Shown: positions 7,983 to 16,152 of the stretch, one piece after another
How the letters are laid out: each line of letters opens with the position of its first letter
Position numbering within the stretch: position 1 is the first letter of the stretch
Position numbers and translations under genes: made by a program
DNA from: CAYRYU01 sp964428355
GTDB lineage: Bacteria > Muiribacteriota > Ozemobacteria > Ozemobacterales > Ozemobacteraceae
Assembly (NCBI GenBank): GCA_964428355.1
Contig: CAYRYU010000076.1
Span: 1 to 35,473 of the forward strand
Direction of reading: 5' to 3'
DNA length: 35,473 bases
Notes under the pieces: model-generated
Told to the model about the DNA's origin: nothing
What the model saw: only the letters and a program-made list of their open reading frames with translations
Database searches by the model: none

Positions 7983-8659
7983 GTCCGATTCCCCTTCTTT
8001 CGTCTTGCAACCGTTCCAAAGCCCCGCGCAGGGGATTTCCCAAGACCCCAGAAGTCGGGAATATGGAAGTTCACTTTGAACGTGCCTCGAAAACCAACCA
8101 TCTTCACACCTTTCAAAAAGGTTTCCACTTTCTCGAATCGACAGGAATCGACAAGAAGCATCCGCTCTACGACATAACCCAACGACTTTGATATGCTCAG
8201 AAGGTTTCCTATCAGGATTTTCTTGAGAGATTCCGAAAATGTTTCGATTCCATTTGCCTGGCTCAGGAAAAGCCCGTGGTTCCGCTCGTTGAGTGCCAAC
8301 CAGGGTGTCAGGAACTCATACTCGATGGGCGAATCAGAGCAACCGAAAACCACCTCACTGCTGGAAACCTTCTTTCCGACAATTTCAAATCTCTTTCCAT
8401 TCAACTCAAGCTCATCCAGATCCTTCCTAAAATCGGGGACCTGCTCCGCTCCTTCCGCGATTCCAAGGACCAGGCCTTCCTCCCCCAACGCCTTGTACTG
8501 AATTCGAGGGTAAGCGTACAAGTATCTTCCGCTCCCAAGATGATTGTGGGTGAGAAGATTCCCGGGCTCCTTCCTGCTGAAAAATCCCCGAAGGCTGTTT
8601 CCGTATGCCGAAAGGACCGGGGAAGTCGAGAACCGCAGAATTGCCTGTGGGATCTTCAT
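7973..8659 (-). CDS. cas6: Cas6b-like crRNA-processing endonuclease
   Basis: A 228-aa protein. The N-terminus (LRGFFSRK, then NLLTHNHLGSGRYLYAYPRIQYK and LGIAEGAE) and the C-terminal glycine-rich loop GLGKSPARGFGTV (205-217) match my recollection of the Cas6b group found with type I-B and III loci, rather than the Cas6 usual for cyanobacterial I-D. It should cut pre-crRNA within the repeat to leave the ATTGAAAC handle; H38/H40 are candidate catalytic residues. The ATG overlaps the upstream stop (ATGA), with AGGAG 8 nt before it. Family assignment is from motif recognition only. Confidence 0.8.
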   Translation of the reverse strand: MKIPQAILRFSTSPVLSAYGNSLRGFFSRKEPGNLLTHNHLGSGRYLYAYPRIQYKALGEEGLVLGIAEGAEQVPDFRKDLDELELNGKRFEIVGKKVSSSEVVFGCSDSPIEYEFLTPWLALNERNHGLFLSQANGIETFSESLKKILIGNLLSISKSLGYVVERMLLVDSCRFEKVETFLKGVKMVGFRGTFKVNFHIPDFWGLGKSPARGFGTVARRKKGNRTCS

Positions 8660-9471
8660 CTCAGAAGCTCCTGAAGGAACATTTTTCCCTTGTGCACCAG
8701 CCCGGACGCGATGGTGTGAACGAAATCGGGCTGGGTTTTCAAGAGGTCCAGGAACCCCTTCTTGGAAAGGACATTCAGATCGATCATCTTGGGAATTGGC
8801 CTGGAAAGGATTTTGCCCCGGGTCAGGGGATCCCGCGTAACCACAAACAGGTCGATATCGCTGTGAGCATCCGATGTTTTCCGGACCGTCGAACCATATT
8901 GGAGCAGAATCATCACGGTTGGGTCTTTCCGCAAATCGGCGATGAATCGCCCCGGAGAAGGCCTGGGCTCAGGGGGTGGATCACCAAACCTGGCAAGATG
9001 GTTGCATAAGGAGAAAAAAACGCGGGGCTTTTCCCCACTCAAAGAAACCAGGGCTTGCGGTTTCTGTCTGGTCCCGTTCAGGAATTTGAGGGACATCAAA
9101 AGAGAGAGCCATTTTGCCAGCGTTGCGGGGGAAAGACCAGTTGCTCTTTCCAAGTCCGACCGGAAAACGGGCCTCTTTGCCTGGAAAACGGCCGCCCCGA
9201 TCCGGATGACTGCGAAACGGTCGAAAAGCCGGAGGATTTCTGAGGAATTCTTCACCAGGAGGATGAACCGGTCCAGGTCTTCAACGAAAGAAGAGGATCG
9301 GTTGGGTTCCCAATACCTGGGCCTCTGGGGAACCCTTTTTACGAGGCCCTTTCCAGCCAATATTCCCATTTCCCGGGAGACAATAGCGGGGGAAATCCGC
9401 AGCGAACGGCCGATTTCTCCCGTCGTCTTCTCGCCTTCCAGCAGGAGAAAGGTCAAAAAACGGATCTTCAT
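8656..9471 (-). CDS. HTH-nucleotidyltransferase protein embedded in the cas operon
   Basis: A 271-aa protein from the ATG at 9471 (an in-frame TTG at 9486 is possible; neither has a clear Shine-Dalgarno). Residues about 5-50 form a winged helix (TTGEIGRSLRISPAIVSREMGILAGKGLVKRV) and about 95-145 look like a second one (FRSDLERATGLSPATLAKWLSLLMSLKFL). Residues 185-235 are a MNT/pol-beta nucleotidyltransferase core with G193-S194, D205-x-D207 and a third acidic residue D231 (MIDLNVLS), so the catalytic set is intact. Not a recognised type I-D component. It could autoregulate the operon, adenylylate or nucleotidylate a partner or RNA, or be a toxin-like element. It is separated from the gene upstream by about 50 bp but overlaps cas6 by 4 nt. 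Confidence 0.8.
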   Translation of the reverse strand: MKIRFLTFLLLEGEKTTGEIGRSLRISPAIVSREMGILAGKGLVKRVPQRPRYWEPNRSSSFVEDLDRFILLVKNSSEILRLFDRFAVIRIGAAVFQAKRPVFRSDLERATGLSPATLAKWLSLLMSLKFLNGTRQKPQALVSLSGEKPRVFFSLCNHLARFGDPPPEPRPSPGRFIADLRKDPTVMILLQYGSTVRKTSDAHSDIDLFVVTRDPLTRGKILSRPIPKMIDLNVLSKKGFLDLLKTQPDFVHTIASGLVHKGKMFLQELLR

Positions 9472-9523
9472 AAGGAAAAGGTGCAAAAATAGTCAAAAAA
9501 TGCAAGGAATTTGATCAAAACTT
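9472..9523 (-). promoter_or_regulatory. AT-rich gap splitting the cas operon
   Basis: This is the only real intergenic gap in the operon and is strikingly A/T-rich, with TTGCATTTTTTGACTATTTT on the minus strand. It may carry an internal promoter or operator for the HTH-NTase, cas6 and adaptation genes. No -35/-10 pair with good spacing is convincing. Confidence 0.3.
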
Positions 9524-9976
9524 CTACTCGCCTTTCCCGATCATTTTTCGGAATTTGGCCTTGATCTGGAACTTTCCTTCAATCGTCTCCAAAAATCCTC
9601 CTTCAAGCAGGAAGGCGAGGTTCTGCCGAATTCCATCCGCTGTGTTCTGGGATCCCAAAAGATCGATCAGCTCTTCCTCCGAACAATTCCGGGCCACCAG
9701 GGTGGCCAGAATTCGGAAGAAAGCCAGGGATCGATCCAGGGGAGCCTTTCCCGAAAGCAGCCGTACAACCCTTTTCGAGTATTCCGCCACGGTCTCTTCT
9801 CGTGGAACCGGGAAATCGGGAGGCAGGCCCGCTCTCCGAAGGATCTCGCTGAACCTCCGGGCATAGATTTCGGCTTCTTTCCACTCCTTGTCACAATATA
9901 AGACTTGATGAACCGTCTCCAGTATCTTTTGCCTTCGGGCTTTTTCCTTCTCCCCGGAGGCTTTTCTCGCAACCAT
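9524..9976 (-). CDS. Unknown 150-aa protein in the type I-D operon
   Basis: Not recognised. The protein is strongly helical and basic at the N-terminus. The last ~55 residues (EEELIDLLGSQNTADGIRQNLAFLLEGGFLETIEGKFQIKAKFRKMI) look like a small winged helix. There are no cysteines suggesting a zinc site and no HEPN-type Rx4-6H motif. The start at 9976 is well supported: AAAGGAG (minus strand, 9984-9990) sits 7 nt upstream. The gene begins inside csc1 and overlaps it by 86 nt in another frame. Possible roles are an extra small subunit of the interference complex or a DNA-binding partner of the HTH-NTase that follows. Function is open. Confidence 0.7.
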   Translation of the reverse strand: MVARKASGEKEKARRQKILETVHQVLYCDKEWKEAEIYARRFSEILRRAGLPPDFPVPREETVAEYSKRVVRLLSGKAPLDRSLAFFRILATLVARNCSEEELIDLLGSQNTADGIRQNLAFLLEGGFLETIEGKFQIKAKFRKMIGKGE

Positions 9977-11033
9977 CGATCATCTCCTTTGCAATTTCCG
10001 CCCACCTCGGAAACTGGGAGCCTGGGACTTCCCGGGGGGTTCCCTTGGCGAGGAGCCGAAGGGTATCGAAGGAGTCGACCTGCAGAAGGGCCTGCTCCAG
10101 CCTCCCTTCACCGGAGATTCCCTGGATGCAGAGTTTCATCGAAATCGCGGTTCTGAAGATGTGAAGGAGAGCCTTTGCCCTTTCCTGGTCGGGATTGGCG
10201 GGGTTTTCGATCATGGGAAACCCTCTCCGCAACTCGTCAAGGCGCTCGAGGAATTTGCCGGCATCGAATTCCACCTTCCGGACCGGAACCGCGACGAACG
10301 CAGTCCGGTCCTTGATCCGCACTTCGACCGTGTTTTCCGCCTGGGGAAACTCGATGATTGGATACGGAAGCATCGGAACAGGGATGCCACGAACCACCTT
10401 CGAAACAAGCGGGTCGATCGGATGGTCGCAGTATCGTTTTCCAGCATCAAGTCGGACGGAAAGTGGATTTCCGATTTCCAACAATGCCAGCCCCCGGAAA
10501 CTCCCAAGACGGATCAGTTTTGGAAAGGAGTCCTTTTCGAGGTTCGTCCATAAATAGCCGGTCATCATCGTTTCGGGGACAATGGAGAACAACCGATAAG
10601 CCTTGAGAATCTCGCTGGGGCTTTTCAAAGAGATTGCCCCTTTGATGGCCCGGTGCTCAACCCTTTTCACGAACCCGGGGTCAAAATCAAGGAAATCCAG
10701 GGTCAGCTTGGCGCCGCCGTATGAAACCTGGACCCAGCTTTCGCGGTCTCCCTTTGCGGTCTCGGTCATATACTCCACGAGTCCCTCGGGCCGGGCAGGA
10801 GTGAAGTAGAAATCAGGCTCGATGAAGGAATGCCGGTAACGAGGCCGGTTCCTGCCCCCATCCTGATCGGTCATGATGTAACTCTGATCGGTTCTGGGGA
10901 TCCCCATCGCCCATGCCGCCGCATGGTTGAGCGCGGTCGCATGGATATAAGGCGGGCAATGGGCGCCTCCGATGTCTTCCCGGCTGAAAAACAATGGGTC
11001 GATCAGTTTCAACCGGAAAATGTGCAGTTTCAT
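9891..11033 (-). CDS. csc1: Csc1/Cas5-like backbone subunit, type I-D, with C-terminal extension
   Basis: A 380-aa protein. The N-terminus (MKLHIFRLKLIDPLFFSREDIG, then YIHATALNHAAAWAMGI) and the following region resemble Csc1, the Cas5 of type I-D that caps the crRNA 5' handle. Known Csc1 proteins are around 230-260 aa as I recall, so about 120 C-terminal residues, mostly helical (from LERLDELRRGF on), are additional. The ATG at 11033 overlaps the csc2 stop (ATGA); an in-frame extension upstream of it has no family similarity. The last 86 nt also encode the start of the next gene, so the tail may be tolerated read-through. Confidence 0.75.
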   Translation of the reverse strand: MKLHIFRLKLIDPLFFSREDIGGAHCPPYIHATALNHAAAWAMGIPRTDQSYIMTDQDGGRNRPRYRHSFIEPDFYFTPARPEGLVEYMTETAKGDRESWVQVSYGGAKLTLDFLDFDPGFVKRVEHRAIKGAISLKSPSEILKAYRLFSIVPETMMTGYLWTNLEKDSFPKLIRLGSFRGLALLEIGNPLSVRLDAGKRYCDHPIDPLVSKVVRGIPVPMLPYPIIEFPQAENTVEVRIKDRTAFVAVPVRKVEFDAGKFLERLDELRRGFPMIENPANPDQERAKALLHIFRTAISMKLCIQGISGEGRLEQALLQVDSFDTLRLLAKGTPREVPGSQFPRWAEIAKEMIDGCEKSLRGEGKSPKAKDTGDGSSSLIL

Positions 11034-11833
11034 TTTTCCTCTTCTTCTTCCTTTTCCTGCTCTTTCCCCGTTTGAATGAGATCTTTGACTATTCCCTTCA
11101 CCGAGTCGTTGAAGACCTTGTAGGACTGTTCGACATCCGGAAGTTGCGGGATCTTGGAAATCGCTTCCTGGGGAGACTTTTCGAGTGCCAGATAACCGCT
11201 CAACCGCTCCCGATCTGAAAGCAACATTCCCTCGACGACGGTTTCCACCCGGCCCCACTCGACGGAGCGGGCGCCGATGCGGCTCAACCGCCCTAGGTTC
11301 TCGATTAGGATCGAGGCCATCTCCCGGGTCGGATCCTTGAGGGTGACCACTCCTCGGAAAACCGTCTCTCGCGGAACGGTCAGAATGGTCATCAACGCCT
11401 GGCCGGTCTTGAGGGTTTTCTCATCGACGGCATTCTGCGTGTAGGGAGTGATCTGGCCGACCTGGGTTTCGGAAATGAAGGTCTCTCCGAAAACTCGGGA
11501 AAGGATGTTGTAAGGGAACTTGACAGAACTCGTTTCCCCGGTGGCCCCGAACAAGAAGCAGGTGGGGCATCGGCCGCAGAGATCCTCCTTCAAGGAACAA
11601 TCGGGCTCTATGCCGAGGCCTCTTTGTTTTTCGAGTACAAGCCGGCGAAGCTTGCCCTTGATCTTCCTCCATGGGATGACGAAACGGTTTCCGAGGCTCC
11701 GATAATGGAAGGTCAAGACCTCCTCCGGCTCGTTGCTCCTGATGATCGCTTCATCGAGAAGCCTGATGCTTACCGGAAGTTGCAGATACACACCCGTCGA
11801 AAGCTTGCTGGGCTCTTTGAGGAAATCAGTCAT
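11030..11833 (-). CDS. csc2: Csc2/Cas7 backbone subunit, type I-D
   Basis: A 267-aa protein. Recognisable Csc2 features are CGRCPTCFLFGATG (putative zinc site), SRVFGETFISETQVG, KTGQAL, and VPRETVFRGVVTLKDPTREM, followed by GRLSRIGARSVEWGRV. Csc2 polymerises along the crRNA spacer in the I-D Cascade. The C-terminal ~40 residues end in a run of Lys/Glu. The ATG at 11833 is chosen over a TTG at 11842 because AGGAGG lies 9 nt upstream, within the end of cas10d, which it overlaps by 8 nt. Confidence 0.85.
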   Translation of the reverse strand: MTDFLKEPSKLSTGVYLQLPVSIRLLDEAIIRSNEPEEVLTFHYRSLGNRFVIPWRKIKGKLRRLVLEKQRGLGIEPDCSLKEDLCGRCPTCFLFGATGETSSVKFPYNILSRVFGETFISETQVGQITPYTQNAVDEKTLKTGQALMTILTVPRETVFRGVVTLKDPTREMASILIENLGRLSRIGARSVEWGRVETVVEGMLLSDRERLSGYLALEKSPQEAISKIPQLPDVEQSYKVFNDSVKGIVKDLIQTGKEQEKEEEEEK

Positions 11834-12236
11834 GCGAAACAACCTCCTGAAGTTTTTTGTACCGCTGAAGCATGTGTATTGCCGATCGAATGCCGTTTTT
11901 CAGCCGTATGAACCCGCCGATATCGGAAGACCTGACCCTGCTATATCTTCGGAAAATCTCTTTGGCCCCGGAAATGAATTGCGCCAGATCTTCCTCATCA
12001 ACCCTCTTTTCCTGGTCCTTCTCCGGGAGATTGCGAGGAATGGTCATTCGAATGTTGGGGAGAAACCTGGCGAAAGCCTCTTCGAAATCAAGCCCCTGCA
12101 GGATCCCGTTCAAAACCGCATCCACCGGTTTGGTTATGGCGTATTTGCTTACTCCTCCCTTCGAATTCCGGGGAACGACGCAGAATTTCTCCAGATGCCC
12201 TGCGAAGAACGAAGCATCCTTCAACAACTCCTTCAT
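11826..12236 (-). CDS. cas11d: Candidate Cas11d small subunit translated from inside cas10d
   Basis: An in-frame ATG at 12236 (MKELLKDASFF) would give a separate 136-aa product, identical to the cas10d C-terminus. The minus strand carries AAGGAGG (12248-12254) 11 nt before it. In type I-D systems the small subunit Cas11d is known to be made from an internal start in cas10d; length, position and helical character all fit. The Shine-Dalgarno also encodes Lys-Glu-Val, so chance cannot be excluded. Confidence 0.5.
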   Translation of the reverse strand: MKELLKDASFFAGHLEKFCVVPRNSKGGVSKYAITKPVDAVLNGILQGLDFEEAFARFLPNIRMTIPRNLPEKDQEKRVDEEDLAQFISGAKEIFRRYSRVRSSDIGGFIRLKNGIRSAIHMLQRYKKLQEVVSHD

Positions 12237-14408
12237 AATGATCCGGACCTCCTTGCCGTCAAGAATGACGAGATTTGTTTCGCAAAGATTTTTTACGAGC
12301 GGGACGATCGTCGAATCGAGGAACTTTTTCAGCCTCCTGCTTTCGGCCATATCGGAGATCACGGAAAACAGCTGGGAAGGGGCGGTTTCCAAAAGATTCC
12401 GAGAAAATGCGGCGACGTTTGCCGTTTTCCCCTTTTCCCGGAGAATCCTCGAGAACAGGTTGATCGAAAGGCCATACCGGTACCGATCGAGCAACCCGGT
12501 TCGTGGAAAATTCTGGGGGCGTTCTCCGAAAAGTCCTGTTTGATTTTCGGTTCCGATGTGGGTGACGAACCCCATGCCATTCAGAAGGGAGTAAAGGGCC
12601 AAAAACCTTGCCCGGAGATTCTTGGTTCCCTCCGCCTTGAACGGGGTTTCGAGAACGAACAAAACACCTCTTTCGGTTTCCTGGATGATTTCCAGGCTCC
12701 TTTCCCGGCTCGGGTCAGGAATGGGAATCAACAAGCCCCCGGGAAGGGGCCAACCTTCGAACTCGGGAATCTCGTGGAATTGCCTGATCTCCTGGGCATT
12801 CTGCAGAGCCTGACTCAAGCTTGAAATCTGCTTTCGAAGCCCTGGGTAAAGAGCCCAGAGATCCGGGATCGGCGAAGAGATCCTCGCTATCACCACCTTT
12901 CCTCGGGCCGATACCATGTGGCGGGACTGGGTGGCATCGAAAACGCAGAGCGGACAGACCACCTTGGGGGCATCCGATGAGGGTTTGGGGTTAACTTGCG
13001 TGAAACCTCCCGTTCGACCTTGGGGGAAGTTGAGGGCCGGTTTTGCTTCGAGAGGGGTGGTTCCACCGCACTGTTCGCAGATTCCATACTTGGGATTCCG
13101 GGAATCCTTATATTCGGCATAGGAATCCAGGCTCTTCATGGCAAGTTCGGAAAAATCCGTTTCTTCTTCCATTCCGACCAGTGAGTCGAGGGAATCGACG
13201 GATTTGCCCGATGTCACTTGGGGAAACCACTTACCCGCCAGGGAATCGAGAATCTGGAAAAGCTCATCACTCGAAAGGCCTGACAAAGGTTTTTCCGAGG
13301 CTTCATCGAGAATGTCGGAAAGCTTTGCTTTCTGGAAAATCGCGGAAATCAGACCTGGAATAGTGTTGATTCCTGGAATCAGGCACCATTCAGACCCTTC
13401 CGAGAACGCTTTGGTGACGACGGCGGGGCCACCGGCTTTTGCCAGAATATCGATGACTTTCGATTTCCTCCGGGCTTTCGTCAACTTCGAGGAATGCTTG
13501 TACAAGTCCATCAAAAGCCGGAAGAAAACGATTGGCGCGGATTTGACATCCCCCAAAAAATCTAGCAACTCCACTTTCTTTTCGGTGAGAAAAGACCTGG
13601 GATCCTTTCGGGCCTCCCCAGAAAGAATCTCTTTTCCAAAACTTGCCTTGATGCTTTGGCCCTGAAGGTTCTTCTCGAACAGTGCTTTCCGGACTTTTCC
13701 AACAACGGAGGCTTTATCGGGAATCCTGCTCTGGGCTTTTCCCACGAACAGGACGGCATTCTCCAGGGACAACAGTGTGGTCCAGCCGGCTTTCCCATAC
13801 TCCTCCGCGATTATCTGGAGAACGGTGAACGTGGTTGGGGAAGGAAAACGGCCCATGGTTGCGAAGGAAATCTCGAAAACCCCTTGCGTTGCATTCCTTA
13901 TTTCGAGAATCAGGGAGAAATCCGGCCGTTCGTCGGCCGCCATCGAGGCCAGGCGGTCCGCCCATCTGATCAATTGGGAATAGGCCCCGAACGCAGGGGT
14001 CTTTGCCTTTTCGACATCGGAACCAGATAGAGAATGGTGCAGGCCGATGTCATACAGGGAATCGATTTCCGGATCGGACAGGGAAATCCTGCCTTCAAAT
14101 GCAGCAAGCACCTCTGACCTGATTTCGTCACGAGACACTCTGTGCGGGGCTTTCCCTTCCCTTTTTCCCGACAAGACTTCCTGGACGACTGGATCGCGTT
14201 TTCCGATGTCGTGAAAAAGGGCCGCGATTTCGAGCAAAAGGCGCTCCCGATCGCTGAAACGAGGAACCAGTGCGGCGAATTTCGAGGCAATCGACCAGAC
14301 CGTGAAGGAGTGAAGCCATAAAGGCGTGCCGTTACTCTTGGCGAGGAATCCAAACTGCCGATGCAATGCTTTCCGAACGTCTGCGAGGGTCAACCGGGTC
14401 TCGATCAA
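11826..14408 (-). CDS. cas10d: Cas10d (Csc3), HD-nuclease large subunit of type I-D
   Basis: An 860-aa protein. The N-terminal HD domain shows H33 (WLHSFTVW), H66-D67 (ALFHDIGKRDP), H124-H125 (GLHHSLS) and D151 (IRWADRLAS), the metal-binding set of Cas3''-type nucleases. A zinc ribbon lies at C444-x2-C447 and C485-x2-C488. No GGDD cyclase motif is seen in the palm-like region, as expected for Cas10d, so no cyclic oligoadenylate signalling is implied. Its role is PAM recognition and DNA cleavage in the I-D Cascade. The start is a TTG at 14408 that overlaps the cas3' stop (TTGA), supported by GGAGG 9 nt upstream. It also appears to encode Cas11d from an internal start. Confidence 0.88.
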   Translation of the reverse strand: MIETRLTLADVRKALHRQFGFLAKSNGTPLWLHSFTVWSIASKFAALVPRFSDRERLLLEIAALFHDIGKRDPVVQEVLSGKREGKAPHRVSRDEIRSEVLAAFEGRISLSDPEIDSLYDIGLHHSLSGSDVEKAKTPAFGAYSQLIRWADRLASMAADERPDFSLILEIRNATQGVFEISFATMGRFPSPTTFTVLQIIAEEYGKAGWTTLLSLENAVLFVGKAQSRIPDKASVVGKVRKALFEKNLQGQSIKASFGKEILSGEARKDPRSFLTEKKVELLDFLGDVKSAPIVFFRLLMDLYKHSSKLTKARRKSKVIDILAKAGGPAVVTKAFSEGSEWCLIPGINTIPGLISAIFQKAKLSDILDEASEKPLSGLSSDELFQILDSLAGKWFPQVTSGKSVDSLDSLVGMEEETDFSELAMKSLDSYAEYKDSRNPKYGICEQCGGTTPLEAKPALNFPQGRTGGFTQVNPKPSSDAPKVVCPLCVFDATQSRHMVSARGKVVIARISSPIPDLWALYPGLRKQISSLSQALQNAQEIRQFHEIPEFEGWPLPGGLLIPIPDPSRERSLEIIQETERGVLFVLETPFKAEGTKNLRARFLALYSLLNGMGFVTHIGTENQTGLFGERPQNFPRTGLLDRYRYGLSINLFSRILREKGKTANVAAFSRNLLETAPSQLFSVISDMAESRRLKKFLDSTIVPLVKNLCETNLVILDGKEVRIIMKELLKDASFFAGHLEKFCVVPRNSKGGVSKYAITKPVDAVLNGILQGLDFEEAFARFLPNIRMTIPRNLPEKDQEKRVDEEDLAQFISGAKEIFRRYSRVRSSDIGGFIRLKNGIRSAIHMLQRYKKLQEVVSHD

Positions 14409-16006
14409 ATCTCATCACCTCCGAAGTCATCAAAAGTGAATGTGGCTTCGATGCCCCTTGCTCCAACCTGGATTTCGACCCCCCCGGCAAATTGAACCGC
14501 TTTCACCTGAACGTATTTCTCCCGAAGCTCCCCGGAGACGACGCCCCAAAACGGAATCAGATGGTCGTGAAGGAGCAAATCCTCGACCTTTTCCCGGGTC
14601 ATTCCGAAGTCCTGGGTGAGGCATTCCCGCTTTTCCTGCCTTTCGAGTTTTCGCCAATTCCTGCAGAGGTTGCTTTTGTCGATCTGGAACATCGAGAAAA
14701 CCGCTTCGGTGTAAGGTGTCGGTTCCTTGCTTCGTGAATCGACGACAAGAAAAGGAAAACTGTCACCACGGAACATTTCACCTGAAACGGTATTTCCAAA
14801 ACGCTCTTTCAGAGAAGCTTTGAGAACCTCCTCTTCGAGTTCCCACCGCGTGAGAGAAGTCCGGTCGCCCACACGGCAGGAGACATCACGATTTCGGGTG
14901 AGAAGAAAGACCTCCCCGGGCTCAGCTCTTCCCACTCTCCCGATTCTTTGGATGGCTGCAGTCCAGAAGGCCGCTTCGGTTACCAGACCCTTGATCTTCA
15001 TCTCGACCCCGACTTCAATCGATGATGTCCCAAGGATCACCGTGGTGTCGGAAAACTCGATCCGGTCATGCCTCATTCCATCGTATTCGAAAAACCGGAG
15101 ATGGGGAAAAAGCCTCTCGAGCTTGGGCTTGATGTGCTTCAACCGGAAGATCGAGTCGAAAATCACCGCCCCAGGACGAGGGAGGGAAGGCAGGATTTCC
15201 CTGGCCACTTGCAGGAATTCCGGAATCTTCGTGTAGGCGCAGGGAACGATTTTCAGCCTCAACGGATGGTTGAAAACCTTGTCGCTGTCGTTTCCCAGGG
15301 AGGAAGAAAAAGAAATCCTCCGAACGGAATGCTTCTCGAAGATGCCATCGAGTTCGGGATTGGTTGTGGGAGTCGCTGAGAGAAGGAATATCTTTGCGGC
15401 AAACCGTTCGAGGAGTTTTTCGATCAGGGGGGGGAAGTTCTCGAGGTTGGTGTACAGATGGAACTCGTCAAAGACCACCAGGGCGTTCTTCAGCTTGGAC
15501 TGGATCTGATTCGGAGCATGATACACACCTTCCATCAGTAGATGCAGCACATCCGGTGTCGTCACGAAAATGTGATTCCGAGCCGATAACCAATGCCTTT
15601 CAAGGATTTCGGAAATGACCTTTCCCCGGTTCAGGTTTCCGTCGAAGCCCTTCCTTTTCAAGGACCGGACCAAAGCAGACGTGGAATACTCGAAAAGGGT
15701 TGTTTCACCACAGGCTTCCTCGTCGTCAGGCCAGTGCCTGACCTTTCCCAACTCCCGCTTCAGCGCTCCGACCTGCATTTCCATGAGGATCTTGGTGGGG
15801 TATGTCAGGATCAGCCAGGGGAAATCCGTTCCTTGGGCGAACCGGCGCACGATATGGCTCTTTCCTGCACCGACCGGGGCTTCAACGACGATGATCCTTT
15901 CAGGACCATCGAGAGCCTTCAGAGCCTCCTCTTGAAACGGTCTCATTCCGTTGGGGAGGGTTTTTACGGTTCTCTGTTGAACCAGTATCTCCGGCAAGCC
16001 AAGCAT
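14405..16006 (-). CDS. cas3': Cas3' helicase, type I-D
   Basis: A 533-aa superfamily 2 helicase without an HD domain, as in type I-D, where the nuclease is on Cas10d. Motif I APVGAGKS (43-50), motif II DEFH (180-183), motif III SAT (210-212), GTSSIEVGVE (326-335) and motif VI QRIGRVGR (353-360) are all present. It unwinds target DNA after R-loop formation. It is the first gene of the operon. The ATG at 16006 has GGAGG immediately adjacent, so a TTG nine bases further in (15997) could be the real start. The promoter at 16124-16152 leaves a leader of about 110 nt. Confidence 0.9.
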   Translation of the reverse strand: MLGLPEILVQQRTVKTLPNGMRPFQEEALKALDGPERIIVVEAPVGAGKSHIVRRFAQGTDFPWLILTYPTKILMEMQVGALKRELGKVRHWPDDEEACGETTLFEYSTSALVRSLKRKGFDGNLNRGKVISEILERHWLSARNHIFVTTPDVLHLLMEGVYHAPNQIQSKLKNALVVFDEFHLYTNLENFPPLIEKLLERFAAKIFLLSATPTTNPELDGIFEKHSVRRISFSSSLGNDSDKVFNHPLRLKIVPCAYTKIPEFLQVAREILPSLPRPGAVIFDSIFRLKHIKPKLERLFPHLRFFEYDGMRHDRIEFSDTTVILGTSSIEVGVEMKIKGLVTEAAFWTAAIQRIGRVGRAEPGEVFLLTRNRDVSCRVGDRTSLTRWELEEEVLKASLKERFGNTVSGEMFRGDSFPFLVVDSRSKEPTPYTEAVFSMFQIDKSNLCRNWRKLERQEKRECLTQDFGMTREKVEDLLLHDHLIPFWGVVSGELREKYVQVKAVQFAGGVEIQVGARGIEATFTFDDFGGDEI

Positions 16007-16113
16007 CCTCCGATGTCGATTCGGGGAGTTTCAGGGCGTTCCCAGATCTCTCGGGGCCCCCGGCCTTCAAGAGAAAAATGCAGAGGCAGGGGAGACCCAC
16101 TCTCGATTCAAGA

Positions 16114-16152
16114 TGACCTGAAGATCATACCTCGGAATTCCATTCACGGCAA
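16114..16152 (-). promoter_or_regulatory. Sigma70-type promoter of the cas operon with overlapping palindrome
   Basis: On the minus strand TTGCCG (16147-16152), a 17-bp spacer, and TATGAT (16124-16129), about 118 bp before the cas3' ATG. An imperfect palindrome, TGAtCTtcAGgTCA on the minus strand (16114-16127), overlaps the -10 and the predicted +1, where a repressor would act. The rest of 16007-16263 shows no gene. Confidence 0.65.

Noticed and set aside
9524..9976. HEPN toxin partner for the nucleotidyltransferase
   Set aside because: No Rx4-6H motif; the nearest R...H spacing is too long.
11826..14408. Cas10d as a cyclic-oligoadenylate synthase (type III signalling)
   Set aside because: No GGDD motif is seen and no CARF-domain effector is in the window; the HD domain and Csc1/Csc2 partners indicate type I-D.
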